Positions 34,980-44,948 are shown, counted from the first letter of the stretch. The stretch is 60,263 nucleotides of DNA from Pseudidiomarina aquimaris (GCF_003987395.1 NZ_PIPT01000011.1:1-60263); one strand, 5' to 3'. A program made the numbers and translations. The notes: generated from the letters alone by a model not told the origin.

Positions 34980-35660
34980 TTAGCTCTGCAAGCGATTAAT
35001 CAGTTCGCGTGCTACTGCTTCCGAGCTAGCTGGGTTCTGTCCAGTAATCAAGTTACCGTCGACAACCGCCAACGACGCCCAGTCTTCGGTTTTCTGGTAA
35101 TTCGCGCCCAACTCTTTTAGCTTGTCTTCCAACAAGAAAGGCACGACTTCGGTCAGGCCGACACCAGCTTCTTCGCTATTGGTGAAACCACTAACTTTCT
35201 TACCTTTGACCAAGGTTTCGCCTTGTTGGTCTTTAGCATTCACTAAAACCGCTGGGGCGTGACACACAGCAGCGACGGGTTTGCCCTGGCGCCAAAACTT
35301 CTCGATTAGCTGCAGTGACACTTCGTTGTTCACCAAGTCCCATAACGGACCGTGCCCGCCTGGATAGAAAATCGCATCATAGTCATCAGCATCGACTTCG
35401 TTTAACTTCAACGTTGTCGCTAATTGTTCCAGGGCCGCTTCGTCTTCAAACAGCCGCACTGTTGCCGGCGTTTGGGCATCCTCTTGCTGGCTGTTCGGAT
35501 CGATCGGTGGCTGACCTCCCAACGGAGACGCTAAAGCGATCTCTGCGCCGGCGTCCTTAAATAAATAATAAGGGGCCGCAAACTCCTCTGCCCAGAAGCC
35601 GGTTTTGTGCCCGCTATCACCAAGTTTGTCGTGCGAGGTCAGGACCATCAAAATTTTCAT
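34980..35660 (-). CDS. DJ-1/PfpI family protein (HchA/glyoxalase III-like)
   Basis: This 226-residue protein resembles the type 1 glutamine-amidotransferase-like DJ-1 superfamily. The nucleophile elbow is VAAVCHAPAVLV (Cys near 132, followed by His), with FYPGGHGPLWDL upstream and GVGLTEVVPFLLED downstream, as in Hsp31-like glyoxalases and the fungal Hsp32 group. It could detoxify methylglyoxal or act as a protein-repair chaperone; which one cannot be decided. No signal peptide is seen. It ends at the bidirectional terminator shared with the DUF4168 gene. Confidence 0.88.
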   Translation of the reverse strand: MKILMVLTSHDKLGDSGHKTGFWAEEFAAPYYLFKDAGAEIALASPLGGQPPIDPNSQQEDAQTPATVRLFEDEAALEQLATTLKLNEVDADDYDAIFYPGGHGPLWDLVNNEVSLQLIEKFWRQGKPVAAVCHAPAVLVNAKDQQGETLVKGKKVSGFTNSEEAGVGLTEVVPFLLEDKLKELGANYQKTEDWASLAVVDGNLITGQNPASSEAVARELINRLQS

Positions 35661-35739
35661 GGGCTTACTCCTGTATTTTTGCGAGTGTATCTTGTTAAAT
35701 GGGGTTTCTTCTTACGATTTCAAGCAAGGAACTGATCAC

Positions 35740-36237
35740 ATGAGCATTGCCTGGGTAGCCCCTGAACCGAGTTACCGCTCTTACTTACAAGTACGTTCGT
35801 TGTTGTCGATGCTTATTTTAGCTGGCATGGTTGCTGGTGCCTATTTTACCGGGATCTATCCGCAAGAGGCCTTTCCGCTCTGGTGGGCAGGGGTGATTTG
35901 GGCCTTGCTGACGTTATTCTTTAGCTTGTTTTTTGCGTCACGACGTTTTTTATTTACCGCTTACGCGCGCAGTCCAGAGGGCATGCACTTAAAGCGTGGC
36001 GCCTTGTTTCGTAAAATTCGCGCCGTGCCGCTCAACCGCATTCAGCACGTTGAGTTCAAACAGTCTTTCCTAGAGCGTCTTTTTGGCATCGCACGGCTCG
36101 CCATGTACACCGCCGGCAGTGGCGGCGCCGACCTGACCATTCCGGGACTCGAGCCCGAGCTTGCGCTGCAACTTAAAACCGAATTATTAACCACCATCGC
36201 GAATGAACCCGAGCTGGATGATAATGCCAATGAGTGA
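35740..36237 (+). CDS. ydbS: Bacterial PH-domain membrane protein, YdbS-like
   Basis: About 165 residues from ATG 35740 after AAGGA; a longer frame from 35605 runs through the promoter of the divergent gene and is unlikely. Two adjacent transmembrane helices (about residues 25-45 and 55-75) are followed by a bPH_2 domain with RGALFRKIRAVPLNRIQHVE and FGIARLAMYTAGSGGADLTI. This is the small partner of a YdbS/YdbT pair; the two genes overlap by 8 bases. The Bacillus pair contributes to resistance to some bacteriocins; the role here is unknown. Confidence 0.85.
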   Translation: MSIAWVAPEPSYRSYLQVRSLLSMLILAGMVAGAYFTGIYPQEAFPLWWAGVIWALLTLFFSLFFASRRFLFTAYARSPEGMHLKRGALFRKIRAVPLNRIQHVEFKQSFLERLFGIARLAMYTAGSGGADLTIPGLEPELALQLKTELLTTIANEPELDDNANE

Positions 36238-37741
36238 GCTTACTTGGCAACGCACGCCACTGATCACCATCGCGTTCTTTTTATTTCGGCAACTGAAGCA
36301 ATTTGTCACCAACATCTCGAATCTCATTCCGGTGCTGGCGGCAGTTTTCGTTGCTGGTAAAAATGCGGTTTGGCTGCCCTTCGCTTTGGCTGGGGGCTAT
36401 CTTGTCTTTACAATTATTAACGCCGTGTTGCAGCAACGCTTTTTCCTTTATGCCATAGCCGAGGACGCGGTGCATATTCGCTCAGGTTTGTTTAACCGCC
36501 AGCACCTGACGCTCAAGTACGAGCGCATTCAACAAGCGGAGATTCATGAAGCTTGGTATTTCCGTCCCTTTAAGTTAACGATCTTGAGTGTTGATAGCGC
36601 CGGTTCCGCGGGCAAAGAAGTGATGATTCCAGGCTTAACGATGCCGTTAGCACAAGAGTTACGGCAACGCATGCTGGCTGTCCATGAAGGCGTGCCAGCG
36701 TCCTCGGCAACGCCGACCGACGCTGAACAACATCAGCCGACGACTTTTGAGCAACGCTTTCCCGTAAGTGAAATCGTTCGCGCCGGGATTATCGATAACA
36801 AGCTGTTCGTGCTACTGGCCGTGCTTATTTACCCCATGAGCCAACTGGATTTGCTTGAAGACTATGTGGTGCCGTGGGTGCAAGCAAACGTGTCCTGGTT
36901 AAGTGAAGGTAATGCGTGGCTGTTGGTCAGCGGCGCTGTTATTGCCGGTCTAGCATTGCTATTTTTACTCGCCATCGTGGTCAGTCTTATCACCTATCAC
37001 GATTTGCATTTAACAATTCAAGGTGAGCGTTTTCAGGCGAAATCAGGCGCTTTGTCGATTCGGACCTTAAGTTTTCGTTACCCCAAATTGCAGGCTGTTT
37101 ATGTACGTCGTAACTTGCGTGCTCGCCTCCTGCAACGCAGCGTTGTCCGCGTGAGCCAATTACAACCGCGGCAAGCGCAAGCGGGCGGGCAGAGCGGCCA
37201 GCAGTTTATTTTGCCGGTGGTCGATGCGCGTTTTTTCGCGCGCTTTCGCCAAGAACTGCGCTTACCGGACCAAGAGCTCGTCAATTGGCAGCGTCTTTCA
37301 AACCTTGCCTTGCTTGGTCCCAGCATGTGGTTGGCGGTACTCGCGCCTGTGGCGGCAGGGGTTCTGTTTTTCGCCGCCGAAAGTGGTGTCATTGGGCTGC
37401 TACTTAGCGCGCTTGGTTGGCTATTGCTGCAGATCCTAGTGGTTCTGCGGTGGCGCAACTACGGTTACAGTTTTGTCAGCAGCACCACGCAACCTGCCGA
37501 GCAATGGTTCGTGGTACGCCGTGGTGTTTTTAGCCGCAATGAAAACTGGTACCCGCGCCACAAGGTACAGCAAATCGATGTTGAACAAGGCCCTTGGCTG
37601 CGTTTACTCGGCTTCGCACACTTAGTTTTACATACCGCAGCTGGCTCCGAGTCGATTGAGTTTTTGCCTTATGCGGAGGCGGTAAAATTACAGCAGGAAT
37701 GGACGCAGGAAATCGCCCAAAATCATCGCCGCTGGATGTAA
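36230..37741 (+). CDS. ydbT: Bacterial PH-domain membrane protein, YdbT-like
   Basis: About 503 residues from ATG 36230, which overlaps the end of the ydbS-like gene; ATG 36203 or 36218 are also possible. It has three bPH_2 repeats with the same signature: RSGLFNRQHLTLKYERIQQ, then GALSIRTLSFRYPKLQAVYV, and finally RRGVFSRNENWYPRHKVQQI. Paired hydrophobic helices precede each repeat (near residues 35-75, 185-255 and 380-410). The triplicated layout matches YdbT. The partner gene lies directly upstream. Function is unknown beyond membrane association. Confidence 0.85.
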   Translation: MSELTWQRTPLITIAFFLFRQLKQFVTNISNLIPVLAAVFVAGKNAVWLPFALAGGYLVFTIINAVLQQRFFLYAIAEDAVHIRSGLFNRQHLTLKYERIQQAEIHEAWYFRPFKLTILSVDSAGSAGKEVMIPGLTMPLAQELRQRMLAVHEGVPASSATPTDAEQHQPTTFEQRFPVSEIVRAGIIDNKLFVLLAVLIYPMSQLDLLEDYVVPWVQANVSWLSEGNAWLLVSGAVIAGLALLFLLAIVVSLITYHDLHLTIQGERFQAKSGALSIRTLSFRYPKLQAVYVRRNLRARLLQRSVVRVSQLQPRQAQAGGQSGQQFILPVVDARFFARFRQELRLPDQELVNWQRLSNLALLGPSMWLAVLAPVAAGVLFFAAESGVIGLLLSALGWLLLQILVVLRWRNYGYSFVSSTTQPAEQWFVVRRGVFSRNENWYPRHKVQQIDVEQGPWLRLLGFAHLVLHTAAGSESIEFLPYAEAVKLQQEWTQEIAQNHRRWM

Positions 37742-37844
37742 TTGACATAGTTTGTAACGCTTCACACTCGCCAAACGGCTCTTTTTTTGCCACTCTTGAT
37801 GGCGGTGAATGTTTAGCAACAGATCCACAACGAGGAAAGCCATC

Positions 37845-38849
37845 ATGTACAGTGATGATGATTTACGTTCCGCTGTCACTGCGGGCGTGATTAGTGACAA
37901 GGACGCCAACGCATTACGTGACTACGTTGAGCGCCAACGTGCCACACAATTCCAGGACGAAGAGCACTTCCGCTTGGTTAGCGGCTTCAACGATATTTTC
38001 GTCGTTATTGCTGCAGTTTTAGCTCTCGCGGCCCTCTGGAGTTTGGGGAACCTCATCGCGCCATGGTTAGGTGGTGGGGCTGTCGCCGTCGCAAGTTGGT
38101 TGTTGGCTGAATACTTTACCCGCAAACGCCGCATGGCATTGCCTTCCATCGTCTTATTATTTGCCTGCTTAGGTGGTGTGTTTGGCGGGGTCTTCATGAG
38201 CCTTCTCGCCATTTGGCCGGAATCGCCACTCGCTCCTTTGCTCGCCTTTCTACCCACAACTCTCGTAGCGTGTGCGCACTGGTTCCGCTTCCGAGTGCCG
38301 ATCACGCTCGCTGCCGGCGCCGCTACCACGGTCGGCCTCATCGTGTCGCTACTCGCTTGGGCGTTTGCCTTCTCTGACGGGCTACTCAAAATGACGCTGT
38401 TTATTGCGGGGGTTGTCGTGTTCGCCATCGCACTTTATTGGGATCGCAGTGACCTAGAGCGCCAAACTCGCCGTTCAGATGTGGCGTTTTGGTTACACCT
38501 ACTGGCTGCACCACTGTTGGTTCATCCGATTTTCGTTACGCTTGCGGATAGCAATATGGAAGTAGGGCTTGTCCAAGCCTTGGTTACGATTTTGGTCTAC
38601 TTAGTATTAGCAGGCGTGTCACTGGTTATTGACCGGCGGGCGTTAATGGTCTCAGCTTTGTCTTATGTGATCTACGTATTCAGCGCTTTGCTTAATAGTT
38701 ACGGGCTGGTCTCGGTGAGTACGGCATTAATCGGTTTGGTCGTGGGCAGCGGATTATTACTCCTTGCGGTGTTCTGGCACCCATTACGGAGCTGGTTGCT
38801 GGCGACCTTACCCCAACGTTTAGCTGCAGGCGTGCCGGCAACACGTTAA
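37845..38849 (+). CDS. Multi-spanning membrane protein, DUF2157-like
   Basis: This 334-residue protein starts at ATG 37845 behind GAGGAAAG. The N-terminal soluble helix region YSDDDLRSAVTAGVISDKDA resembles the start of DUF2157 proteins. About nine hydrophobic helices follow (first at about residues 45-85, last near 290-315). I cannot assign a function. It is transcribed in the same direction as the YdbST pair, 103 bases downstream, and converges with the GGDEF-EAL gene, overlapping it by four bases. Confidence 0.75.
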   Translation: MYSDDDLRSAVTAGVISDKDANALRDYVERQRATQFQDEEHFRLVSGFNDIFVVIAAVLALAALWSLGNLIAPWLGGGAVAVASWLLAEYFTRKRRMALPSIVLLFACLGGVFGGVFMSLLAIWPESPLAPLLAFLPTTLVACAHWFRFRVPITLAAGAATTVGLIVSLLAWAFAFSDGLLKMTLFIAGVVVFAIALYWDRSDLERQTRRSDVAFWLHLLAAPLLVHPIFVTLADSNMEVGLVQALVTILVYLVLAGVSLVIDRRALMVSALSYVIYVFSALLNSYGLVSVSTALIGLVVGSGLLLLAVFWHPLRSWLLATLPQRLAAGVPATR

Positions 38850-41434
38850 GTTTCATCCGCCGCCACATGCAGTGACGTTGTAAAGCGTTCGGCCCAGTAG
38901 TTAATCGGCTGCGGGCGCCCATACAAAAACCCTTGGAATTTACGGCAGCCAAGTTCACGCAATGCGTGCTCTTGGGCTGCTGTTTCAACACCTTCAGCGA
39001 CGACTTCGAGCCCGAGGTTCTCACCTAAACCAACGATGGTTTCAACGATCACGGCATCATTGACGTCGGTTAATACATCACCGACAAACGACTGGTCTAT
39101 TTTTAACTGATAAATAGGTAGACGCTTCAAATACGCCAATGAAGCATAACCGGTGCCGAAATCATCAAGCGAAAACCGCACGCCCAATTGACTCAGCTTA
39201 GACATCCGCTCAATAGTCACATCGACATTTTCAATAAGCATATTTTCAGTGATCTCGAGCTCTAAACGGCCGGGTAGAACTGCATAGCGCTGCAAACAGG
39301 AAGCCACATAGTCAACAAACGACGGCTGTCTGAACTGTCGTGGACTAATATTAATAGCGACTTGAAGCTCCCTAAGCTGAGAATCGGTCGACCACTGTTG
39401 CAATAACGCGCAGGCTTGTTCAATCACCCAATTCCCTAGCGGCACGATCAAGCCGCTGCTCTCCGCTACCGGAATGAACTCGTTCGGTGGAACCTGCCCG
39501 AACTCGTCGTCTTGCCAGCGCAATAACAACTCACCGCCGGTCACCTTGCTCGCATGATCGACTTGCGGCTGCAGATAGAGCTCTAGCTGCCGTTCGTCAA
39601 TCGCACGACGTAATGCGGCTTCAAGATGCAAGCGTCGATTGATGGAGAGCTGCATTTCTGGGTTGAACATTCGTATTGCGCCACTGCCAGCGCGCTTCGC
39701 CTCGCTCAGCGCTAAGTCGGCATTTTTGATTGTATCGGCCGCTCCCTTGTCACTGTCCGAGAACATACTAATACCAATACAGGCTGCCGTTGTGTGGTGG
39801 CGAACACCTAGATCAATCGGCTCGCGGATGAGTTCAACTAGCTGATTTGCCAAGCGCCTTGCTGCAAGTACCGCTTCGTTGCGATCAGGGCCGAGATCTT
39901 CTAACACCACCACAAAGTCGTCTGAACCGAGCCGAGCAGCAAAATCTGTCTCGGCGATGTGGCGCTGCAAACGCTCCGCCACCGTGCGTAACAATCGGTC
40001 CCCAGTAGGATGGCCCAAACTATCATTCACTAGGGTAAAGTCGATGAGATCAACCGCCAATACTGCGCCTTCAAACCCAGTGCGGCGATAGCTTGCGAGA
40101 GCATGGTCGAGCTGTTGAATAAGCAACTTGCGATTCGCTAAGCCGGTGATAGCATCGTAATACGCAAGTTGATTCAATTGCTCTTGAATGCGCATGTGCT
40201 CGGTAATGTCTGTCGATATACCGCATAGCGCGTAAGTTTGATCATTGGCATCGCGCAAAGGAATTTTCACCGAGAGAAATTGCCGTGTTTGCCCTTCGCG
40301 AGTGGTATTTTGCTCCTCGTCGACAACCCTCTCGCCGTGTTCGATAACACGTAAGTCATTATCGCGAAGGTACTCTGCGGTCACTTCGTCAAACAGATCA
40401 AAGTCGGACTTGCCGATAATGGAGTCTTCACTTTCACCCAGCAATTCGCAAACACGCTTATTGGCATAGCGGTATTTGAGTTGGGTGTCTTTAATAAAAA
40501 TATAAGCCTCGACGGAGTTCAGAATGATGTTCGATCGCTGCTCGGTCTCCAATAGTGCCCGTGATTTGCGTAACACTTGCTGGCGTAATATGGCCACAAT
40601 TAATATTGCCAAGGCTAATAAGGCGACCAAACTCGGGAGCAACCACGGCGGTAATTTGTTTTGCTCAGCAGGAGCAAAAGCGCCCCAATCCTGCATTATC
40701 TGCATGTAAGGCGATTGCGATTCGGCACGCCACGTAGCAAGCCAACGGTCAATACTTGTCAATATCTCGTTTAATTCAGGTCGTGGCGCGGCCGCAAAGA
40801 ATAAGCGACTCGGTTGAAACATCACTGGCGTGACTTTCATGCCCAGCTCGCGCGCCCGTTGATCGCCATAGAGATGATTCACCGCAACTAAATCGACGCG
40901 ATCGGCAAGGAGCTCAGCAAAGCCCTCGTCGAAAGAGCCGACCGGCACAAACTGCACACTGATACCGAAATTCCTTACCAAGTTGGCTAAGTACTCGCTT
41001 TGCACCGAGTCGCGTAACACCGCAACACGCATGCCGTCGAGCTCGATTAAGCTGGTTACGGCACGACTTGATGTGGCATACAGCTGCGACCAACTATGAA
41101 GGACGGGGATCTCATGAAAAGAAAAGGTGTCGCCTCTATTCTCAGTGAGCGCAACATCAGGCATCAAATGAATCTCACCCGCCGCCAGCATCTGTAGACA
41201 CGCCGACCAGGAGCATTGGACAACTTCGATTTCCCAATTCTCTTGCTCCGCAATTTCCAGAAGAATTTCGCCGAAAATACCGGAAATATCGTCATTTTCG
41301 TCGATTGTTACTTTTGGTGGATTCTCATAGACACCTACGCGCAAGACCTCCGGTGCTGCTTGCACAGACAGAGGAAAAAGCGCAACGTTGCATAATAGGA
41401 GTAGCGCAAGATAGAAGCGAACTGCTGATGGCAT
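38846..41434 (-). CDS. Periplasmic-ligand sensor with PAS, degenerate GGDEF and EAL domains
   Basis: This 862-residue protein has a signal peptide (residues 1-27), a periplasmic SBP_bac_3-type domain (about 30-255, LRVGVYENPPKVTIDENDD), a transmembrane helix (about 268-288) and a PAS domain (about 299-415). GGDEF (about 427-590) has the signature GSDDF near 505 in place of GG(D/E)EF, so cyclase activity is doubtful. EAL (about 605-855) keeps ELLLRW (near 633), the Asn of NISPRQF, the Glu of ITENML, DDFGTGY (near 755), LKIDQSFV and EGVET, so phosphodiesterase activity is likely. It probably lowers cyclic di-GMP in response to a small ligand, by inference amino-acid-like. Confidence 0.93.
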   Translation of the reverse strand: MPSAVRFYLALLLLCNVALFPLSVQAAPEVLRVGVYENPPKVTIDENDDISGIFGEILLEIAEQENWEIEVVQCSWSACLQMLAAGEIHLMPDVALTENRGDTFSFHEIPVLHSWSQLYATSSRAVTSLIELDGMRVAVLRDSVQSEYLANLVRNFGISVQFVPVGSFDEGFAELLADRVDLVAVNHLYGDQRARELGMKVTPVMFQPSRLFFAAAPRPELNEILTSIDRWLATWRAESQSPYMQIMQDWGAFAPAEQNKLPPWLLPSLVALLALAILIVAILRQQVLRKSRALLETEQRSNIILNSVEAYIFIKDTQLKYRYANKRVCELLGESEDSIIGKSDFDLFDEVTAEYLRDNDLRVIEHGERVVDEEQNTTREGQTRQFLSVKIPLRDANDQTYALCGISTDITEHMRIQEQLNQLAYYDAITGLANRKLLIQQLDHALASYRRTGFEGAVLAVDLIDFTLVNDSLGHPTGDRLLRTVAERLQRHIAETDFAARLGSDDFVVVLEDLGPDRNEAVLAARRLANQLVELIREPIDLGVRHHTTAACIGISMFSDSDKGAADTIKNADLALSEAKRAGSGAIRMFNPEMQLSINRRLHLEAALRRAIDERQLELYLQPQVDHASKVTGGELLLRWQDDEFGQVPPNEFIPVAESSGLIVPLGNWVIEQACALLQQWSTDSQLRELQVAINISPRQFRQPSFVDYVASCLQRYAVLPGRLELEITENMLIENVDVTIERMSKLSQLGVRFSLDDFGTGYASLAYLKRLPIYQLKIDQSFVGDVLTDVNDAVIVETIVGLGENLGLEVVAEGVETAAQEHALRELGCRKFQGFLYGRPQPINYWAERFTTSLHVAADET

Positions 41435-41525
41435 TAAAAATCCGTTTCTTTAAAGAAGCTGACTTTATCTATAGCAAAGAAAAACGTATTCTGCCCACTT
41501 ATTCGCTAACTGACATGAGCTTTTA

Positions 41526-42095
41526 ATGTCGCATAACACCATCGCGCTAAACAAAGAAAAACAACCGCTCGATCACCTCGAAAGCCTATGGCTGTTCGGG
41601 TATGGTTCACTGATTTACAAAGCTGACTTTCCTTACTTGCAACGCCACCCCGCGGTGATACAAGGTTGGCAACGACGTTTTTGGCAGGGGTCGCACGATC
41701 ACCGCGGTACGCCAGAGGCTCCAGGACGCGTGGCTACGCTTATCGAAGTTCCCGGCGCACGATGTGCGGGGATGGCTTACGAGGTGACACCCGACGTTTT
41801 TGAACATCTCGATCACCGTGAAAAGAACGGTTATTTGCGCTTTTTTACCGAGTTTGCATGGTTAGATAAGCCACAAACCGTGGAAGGTGTGGTGTATGTG
41901 GCGGGCCCAGACAATGAGGCTTATCTTGGCCCAGCAAGCGAGGCGGAAATTGCTGAGCACATTGCGCGTTCGCGCGGCCCCAGCGGTCCGAATAGCGAAT
42001 ATTTACTTAAGCTCGCTGAGTCGTTACGGGAGCTAGGCGAACACGACGCGCACGTATTCGCCATTGAAGCTGAGTTAAAAAAGCTACTAACTTAA
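41526..42095 (+). CDS. chaC: Glutathione-specific gamma-glutamylcyclotransferase ChaC
   Basis: This 189-residue protein has the ChaC signature YGSLIYK at residues 26-32 (the substrate-binding loop) and DHREKNGY with Glu99 as the catalytic acid. [13 protein letters not shown] and LAWL.KPQ-type blocks follow. It degrades cytosolic glutathione to 5-oxoproline and Cys-Gly. The start has no obvious ribosome site. Its stop overlaps convergent yjdM by four bases. Confidence 0.93.
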   Translation: MSHNTIALNKEKQPLDHLESLWLFGYGSLIYKADFPYLQRHPAVIQGWQRRFWQGSHDHRGTPEAPGRVATLIEVPGARCAGMAYEVTPDVFEHLDHREKNGYLRFFTEFAWLDKPQTVEGVVYVAGPDNEAYLGPASEAEIAEHIARSRGPSGPNSEYLLKLAESLRELGEHDAHVFAIEAELKKLLT

Positions 42096-42430
42096 GCTTT
42101 TTTTACGAACTCAGTTTTGAGTTTCATCGGCCCGATACCATCGATTTTACAGTCGATATCGTGATCGCCTTCTTCGGTCAAGCGGATGTTTTTCACCTTA
42201 GTGCCGACCTTAACCACCAGTGATGAGCCTTTGACCTTTAAGTCTTTGATCACGGTAACCGTATCGCCGTCTACCAGCTCGTTGCCATTGGCATCGCGGA
42301 ACACCTTACCAGTGTCAGCTTGCGGCTCAGCGGTCGACCATTCATGCGCACACTCGGGGCATATCAGCATTACGCCATCTTCATATGTATAGGGAGAGTC
42401 GCATTTTGGGCAGGCGGGCAATTGGCTCAC
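42092..42430 (-). CDS. yjdM: YjdM (PhnA) zinc-ribbon protein
   Basis: This 112-residue protein has an N-terminal zinc ribbon (CPKC...CPEC, residues 8-11 and 24-27) and the PhnA C-terminal beta domain ([20 protein letters not shown], ending [10 protein letters not shown]). It is not a phosphonoacetate hydrolase despite the old PhnA name; its role is unclear. Its start overlaps the stop of the upstream hotdog gene by four bases, so the two are coupled. Confidence 0.93.
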   Translation of the reverse strand: MSQLPACPKCDSPYTYEDGVMLICPECAHEWSTAEPQADTGKVFRDANGNELVDGDTVTVIKDLKVKGSSLVVKVGTKVKNIRLTEEGDHDIDCKIDGIGPMKLKTEFVKKA

Positions 42431-42903
42431 TTCGGTTTCCTTGTCGGTTTGCTAGAAATATAGATAATGATTTCGCCTTCGATGACCACGGTGCCATCTG
42501 CGCGATACCCCATCACCTGCACAGCAAGATCACCTTCTTGCCAAGCATCTGCAGGGGTTTCTGCGGTGATGCGAATGTCACTATCAGCTTTGGCGGTATA
42601 GTTTACTGTCATTCCTTTCGGGATCCAACGCAAATGCTTGGGAATGCTCGCCTCAGCGAGTGCGCCCATGGCCATTTCGAGCCCATTACAAAGCGCTATC
42701 GCATGCACGGTACCAATGTGGTTTTCGACTTGCTTACGCTTCTTGAATGTCAATTCACAGTAGTTCGGTCGCAATTCCGTGACCAACGGCTTTATGCTGC
42801 GAAAATACGGCGCTTTTCGCGCAAACATTGCACTGAAGATCTGCCGCCCAAAGGGATAGCTTAAACACTTGTGGTAGAGCCTTAATAGATAATTATCACT
42901 CAT
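42427..42903 (-). CDS. Hotdog-fold protein, DUF4442 type
   Basis: This 158-residue protein resembles DUF4442 hotdog proteins, which are relatives of PaaI-type acyl-CoA thioesterases. Key features are [20 protein letters not shown] (the conserved helix with N-H-x-x-T-x-H), [20 protein letters not shown] and the closing strand [15 protein letters not shown]. The substrate is unknown. It lies 9 bases downstream of pldA and overlaps yjdM, so the three genes form a likely operon. Confidence 0.88.
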   Translation of the reverse strand: MSDNYLLRLYHKCLSYPFGRQIFSAMFARKAPYFRSIKPLVTELRPNYCELTFKKRKQVENHIGTVHAIALCNGLEMAMGALAEASIPKHLRWIPKGMTVNYTAKADSDIRITAETPADAWQEGDLAVQVMGYRADGTVVIEGEIIIYISSKPTRKPK

Positions 42904-42912
42904 GCGATGCCA

Positions 42913-43860
42913 CTAAATATTTAACAGTAAGAAGCCAATACCGACACGATTCTGGCGATGATTGTAGTCAATCAAGGTTTCGCCATAACCCGAGAAAAAC
43001 TGAATATAAAAGCGCAGACCATCCGGCTTATTGCTGTTCACTGGGTGGGTGAAATCAAACTGCCATGAGCCACGATCCCACGAAAGCTCGCGAGTGATAC
43101 GGGTGACACTGTAAGTACTGAGGTCATTACGCCACGAAAAACGATTCTCAAAGTTACCGCGATAGCGAATCAAGTCTGGGTTATCGTCATCGTCACCGGT
43201 CTCGTTGACGCGCTGTTTATAGGTCGTTTCCCAAACCACATCTCCCCATTGCACCGCACCACCGAAGTGAAAGTAATTCCAGCTCCGCGAGTCAGGCTTG
43301 GTCTGACCGTTCGATTCATGTGCAAAGCCAACTTTTGCGAACCTTACTTTGGCTGGACCCGGAATGAAATCCAGCTCATCAGTCCATGGGACGATATAAA
43401 AAACATCTGGGTTGTAGTTGGTGCTACGAAACGGTGATGACTCGTCACCATTCCACGCTTGCCAGAGAGACGTTTGCGTATAAGACACCCAAAGATCTGC
43501 GTTAGGGAGCAATAAATCTTCAAACAACTTGGTCCGCAATGAAATCTGCAGCTTCACTTCATTCGGTTTGTAGCTATTGAGGGTATCGGTTGAGGGCCCA
43601 CGAGAGGGCGATTCCGGCTGCGTGTTGATATCCGAGCTGTGATGGATCGGTAAAATAAAGTTGGGCTCATAGGTCCGCAATTGGAACACGCCACGTTTGT
43701 GTTCCTCCTCGAGCTCCCACATGCGACTGACGAGATCCGCAGTATCAAACTCTTCCCAGTTTACCTCTGTATCCGTGGTATCACGCGATGTGTCTTGGGC
43801 ATTCACCGAAGCAACGCATGAACCAAAACACACCAACAATGTACTCAACCAAAACCGCAT
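42913..43860 (-). CDS. pldA: Outer-membrane phospholipase A (OmpLA)
   Basis: This 315-residue protein has a signal peptide (residues 1-22). The catalytic triad is readable: His181 and Ser183 in GFAHESNGQ, and Asn195 in SRSWN, spaced exactly as His142, Ser144 and Asn156 of mature E. coli OmpLA. The C-terminal strands (YIQFFSGYGETLIDYN, NRVGIGFLLLN) complete the beta-barrel. The enzyme removes phospholipids that reach the outer leaflet. The mature N-terminus is longer than in E. coli and acidic. Confidence 0.95.
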   Translation of the reverse strand: MRFWLSTLLVCFGSCVASVNAQDTSRDTTDTEVNWEEFDTADLVSRMWELEEEHKRGVFQLRTYEPNFILPIHHSSDINTQPESPSRGPSTDTLNSYKPNEVKLQISLRTKLFEDLLLPNADLWVSYTQTSLWQAWNGDESSPFRSTNYNPDVFYIVPWTDELDFIPGPAKVRFAKVGFAHESNGQTKPDSRSWNYFHFGGAVQWGDVVWETTYKQRVNETGDDDDNPDLIRYRGNFENRFSWRNDLSTYSVTRITRELSWDRGSWQFDFTHPVNSNKPDGLRFYIQFFSGYGETLIDYNHRQNRVGIGFLLLNI

Positions 43861-43884
43861 GGCCGTATTCCTTTTTTAAAATAA

Positions 43885-44919
43885 TTAACCGGTAACTCGA
43901 TAGCGTTCGATCAGCTCAGCACCACATAATTTTGACGGGGTATAATAGCCGCCCTCTGGCGTATGCTCGAGTAACCAAAGCGCCACATCCACAGCACCGT
44001 GACTGGTAAGTTTATAGCCGTTCATTACTTTTTCTTGCTTGGTAATGACTTTGCCCTCGGCATTTTTGGCCTCACCCCAAACGTAGGTGTGGGCTTCTTC
44101 AAGTTGTTTCTCACTTGGACCTGCTGGCTGCTGTTCGATTTTCTTCTCAAGCCAATTTTTCATCCACTCAAAGCGCAACAACCAGCGGAAGTAATTCATG
44201 CGCTTAAGCTTTTTAACTAAGTTTGGCGAGGCTGGAATGTACACCTCAATCGAGCCGATCCCAGTGGTATGGTACGCAGTCGAAACATCCCCCCAGGGAA
44301 TCGTCATGGCGAATTTCTCACCGTTGCCAAAATCGATTTTGCGGGTTTTGTAGGCGAGGGGAACGGTTTCAATCTTGCCATTCCGGCGCACTGCGCCACC
44401 TTCACCCAAGCGACGAACGCTAGTTTTCGCGGTACCACGGCTCATCCGCGAGGCAGAATCGAAGCCGAGTGTTAGCTCAGTAGCGTCAGGCATTTCAGCC
44501 TTCAGTTGCGCAGCAACGCAATCGGTAGGAATGACGTCAAAACCAACGCCTGGGCACAGAACAATACCAGCCCGCTGCGCTTCCTCATGTTTACTGTGCG
44601 CCAGCTCAAACACCGCAAGTTCACCAGTAATATCGAGGTAATGTGTGCGGGTGGCAATACAGGCGTCCATCATCGGCGCTGCAGTGACCTCAAAGGGTCC
44701 GGCGCAATGCACTACCACTTGTTGTTCGGCTAACGCTTGGCGGAGCGCAACAGGGTCTTCGAGGTTGACAACTTGATAAGGAAGCTCCAACTTGTCGGCG
44801 ATCGCTTTTAACTTCTTCTCATTACGCCCAGCAAGTAATGGCTTTTGTCCTCGCTCTTTGGCGTAAGCCGCAACTAACTCGCCAGTGTAACCATAAGCTC
44901 CGTATATCATCCACGACAT
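43885..44919 (-). CDS. Saccharopine dehydrogenase-like protein (trans-acting enoyl reductase type)
   Basis: About 344 residues from ATG 44919, chosen because GAGGAG lies six bases upstream; ATG 44943 would give eight extra acidic residues. The N-terminal Rossmann motif is MIYGAYGYTGELVAAYAKER, with AGRNEKKL after it, and VVHCAGPFEVTAAPMMDACI and HYLDITGEL follow. This pattern matches the trans-acting enoyl reductase family related to Mycobacterium proteins. The substrate is unknown; a lipid is possible. It lies just upstream of the pldA operon, 24 bases apart, and downstream of yccF. Confidence 0.88.
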   Translation of the reverse strand: MSWMIYGAYGYTGELVAAYAKERGQKPLLAGRNEKKLKAIADKLELPYQVVNLEDPVALRQALAEQQVVVHCAGPFEVTAAPMMDACIATRTHYLDITGELAVFELAHSKHEEAQRAGIVLCPGVGFDVIPTDCVAAQLKAEMPDATELTLGFDSASRMSRGTAKTSVRRLGEGGAVRRNGKIETVPLAYKTRKIDFGNGEKFAMTIPWGDVSTAYHTTGIGSIEVYIPASPNLVKKLKRMNYFRWLLRFEWMKNWLEKKIEQQPAGPSEKQLEEAHTYVWGEAKNAEGKVITKQEKVMNGYKLTSHGAVDVALWLLEHTPEGGYYTPSKLCGAELIERYRVTG

Positions 44920-44948
44920 GCTGTTCTCCTCGTTATCATTCATTGTGA

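Noticed and set aside
36203-36232. Earlier start for the YdbT-like gene at 36203
   Set aside because: It gives a longer overlap with the YdbS-like gene and extra residues (NPSWMIMP) without family support; the 36230 start overlapping the stop is the usual arrangement. It cannot be excluded.
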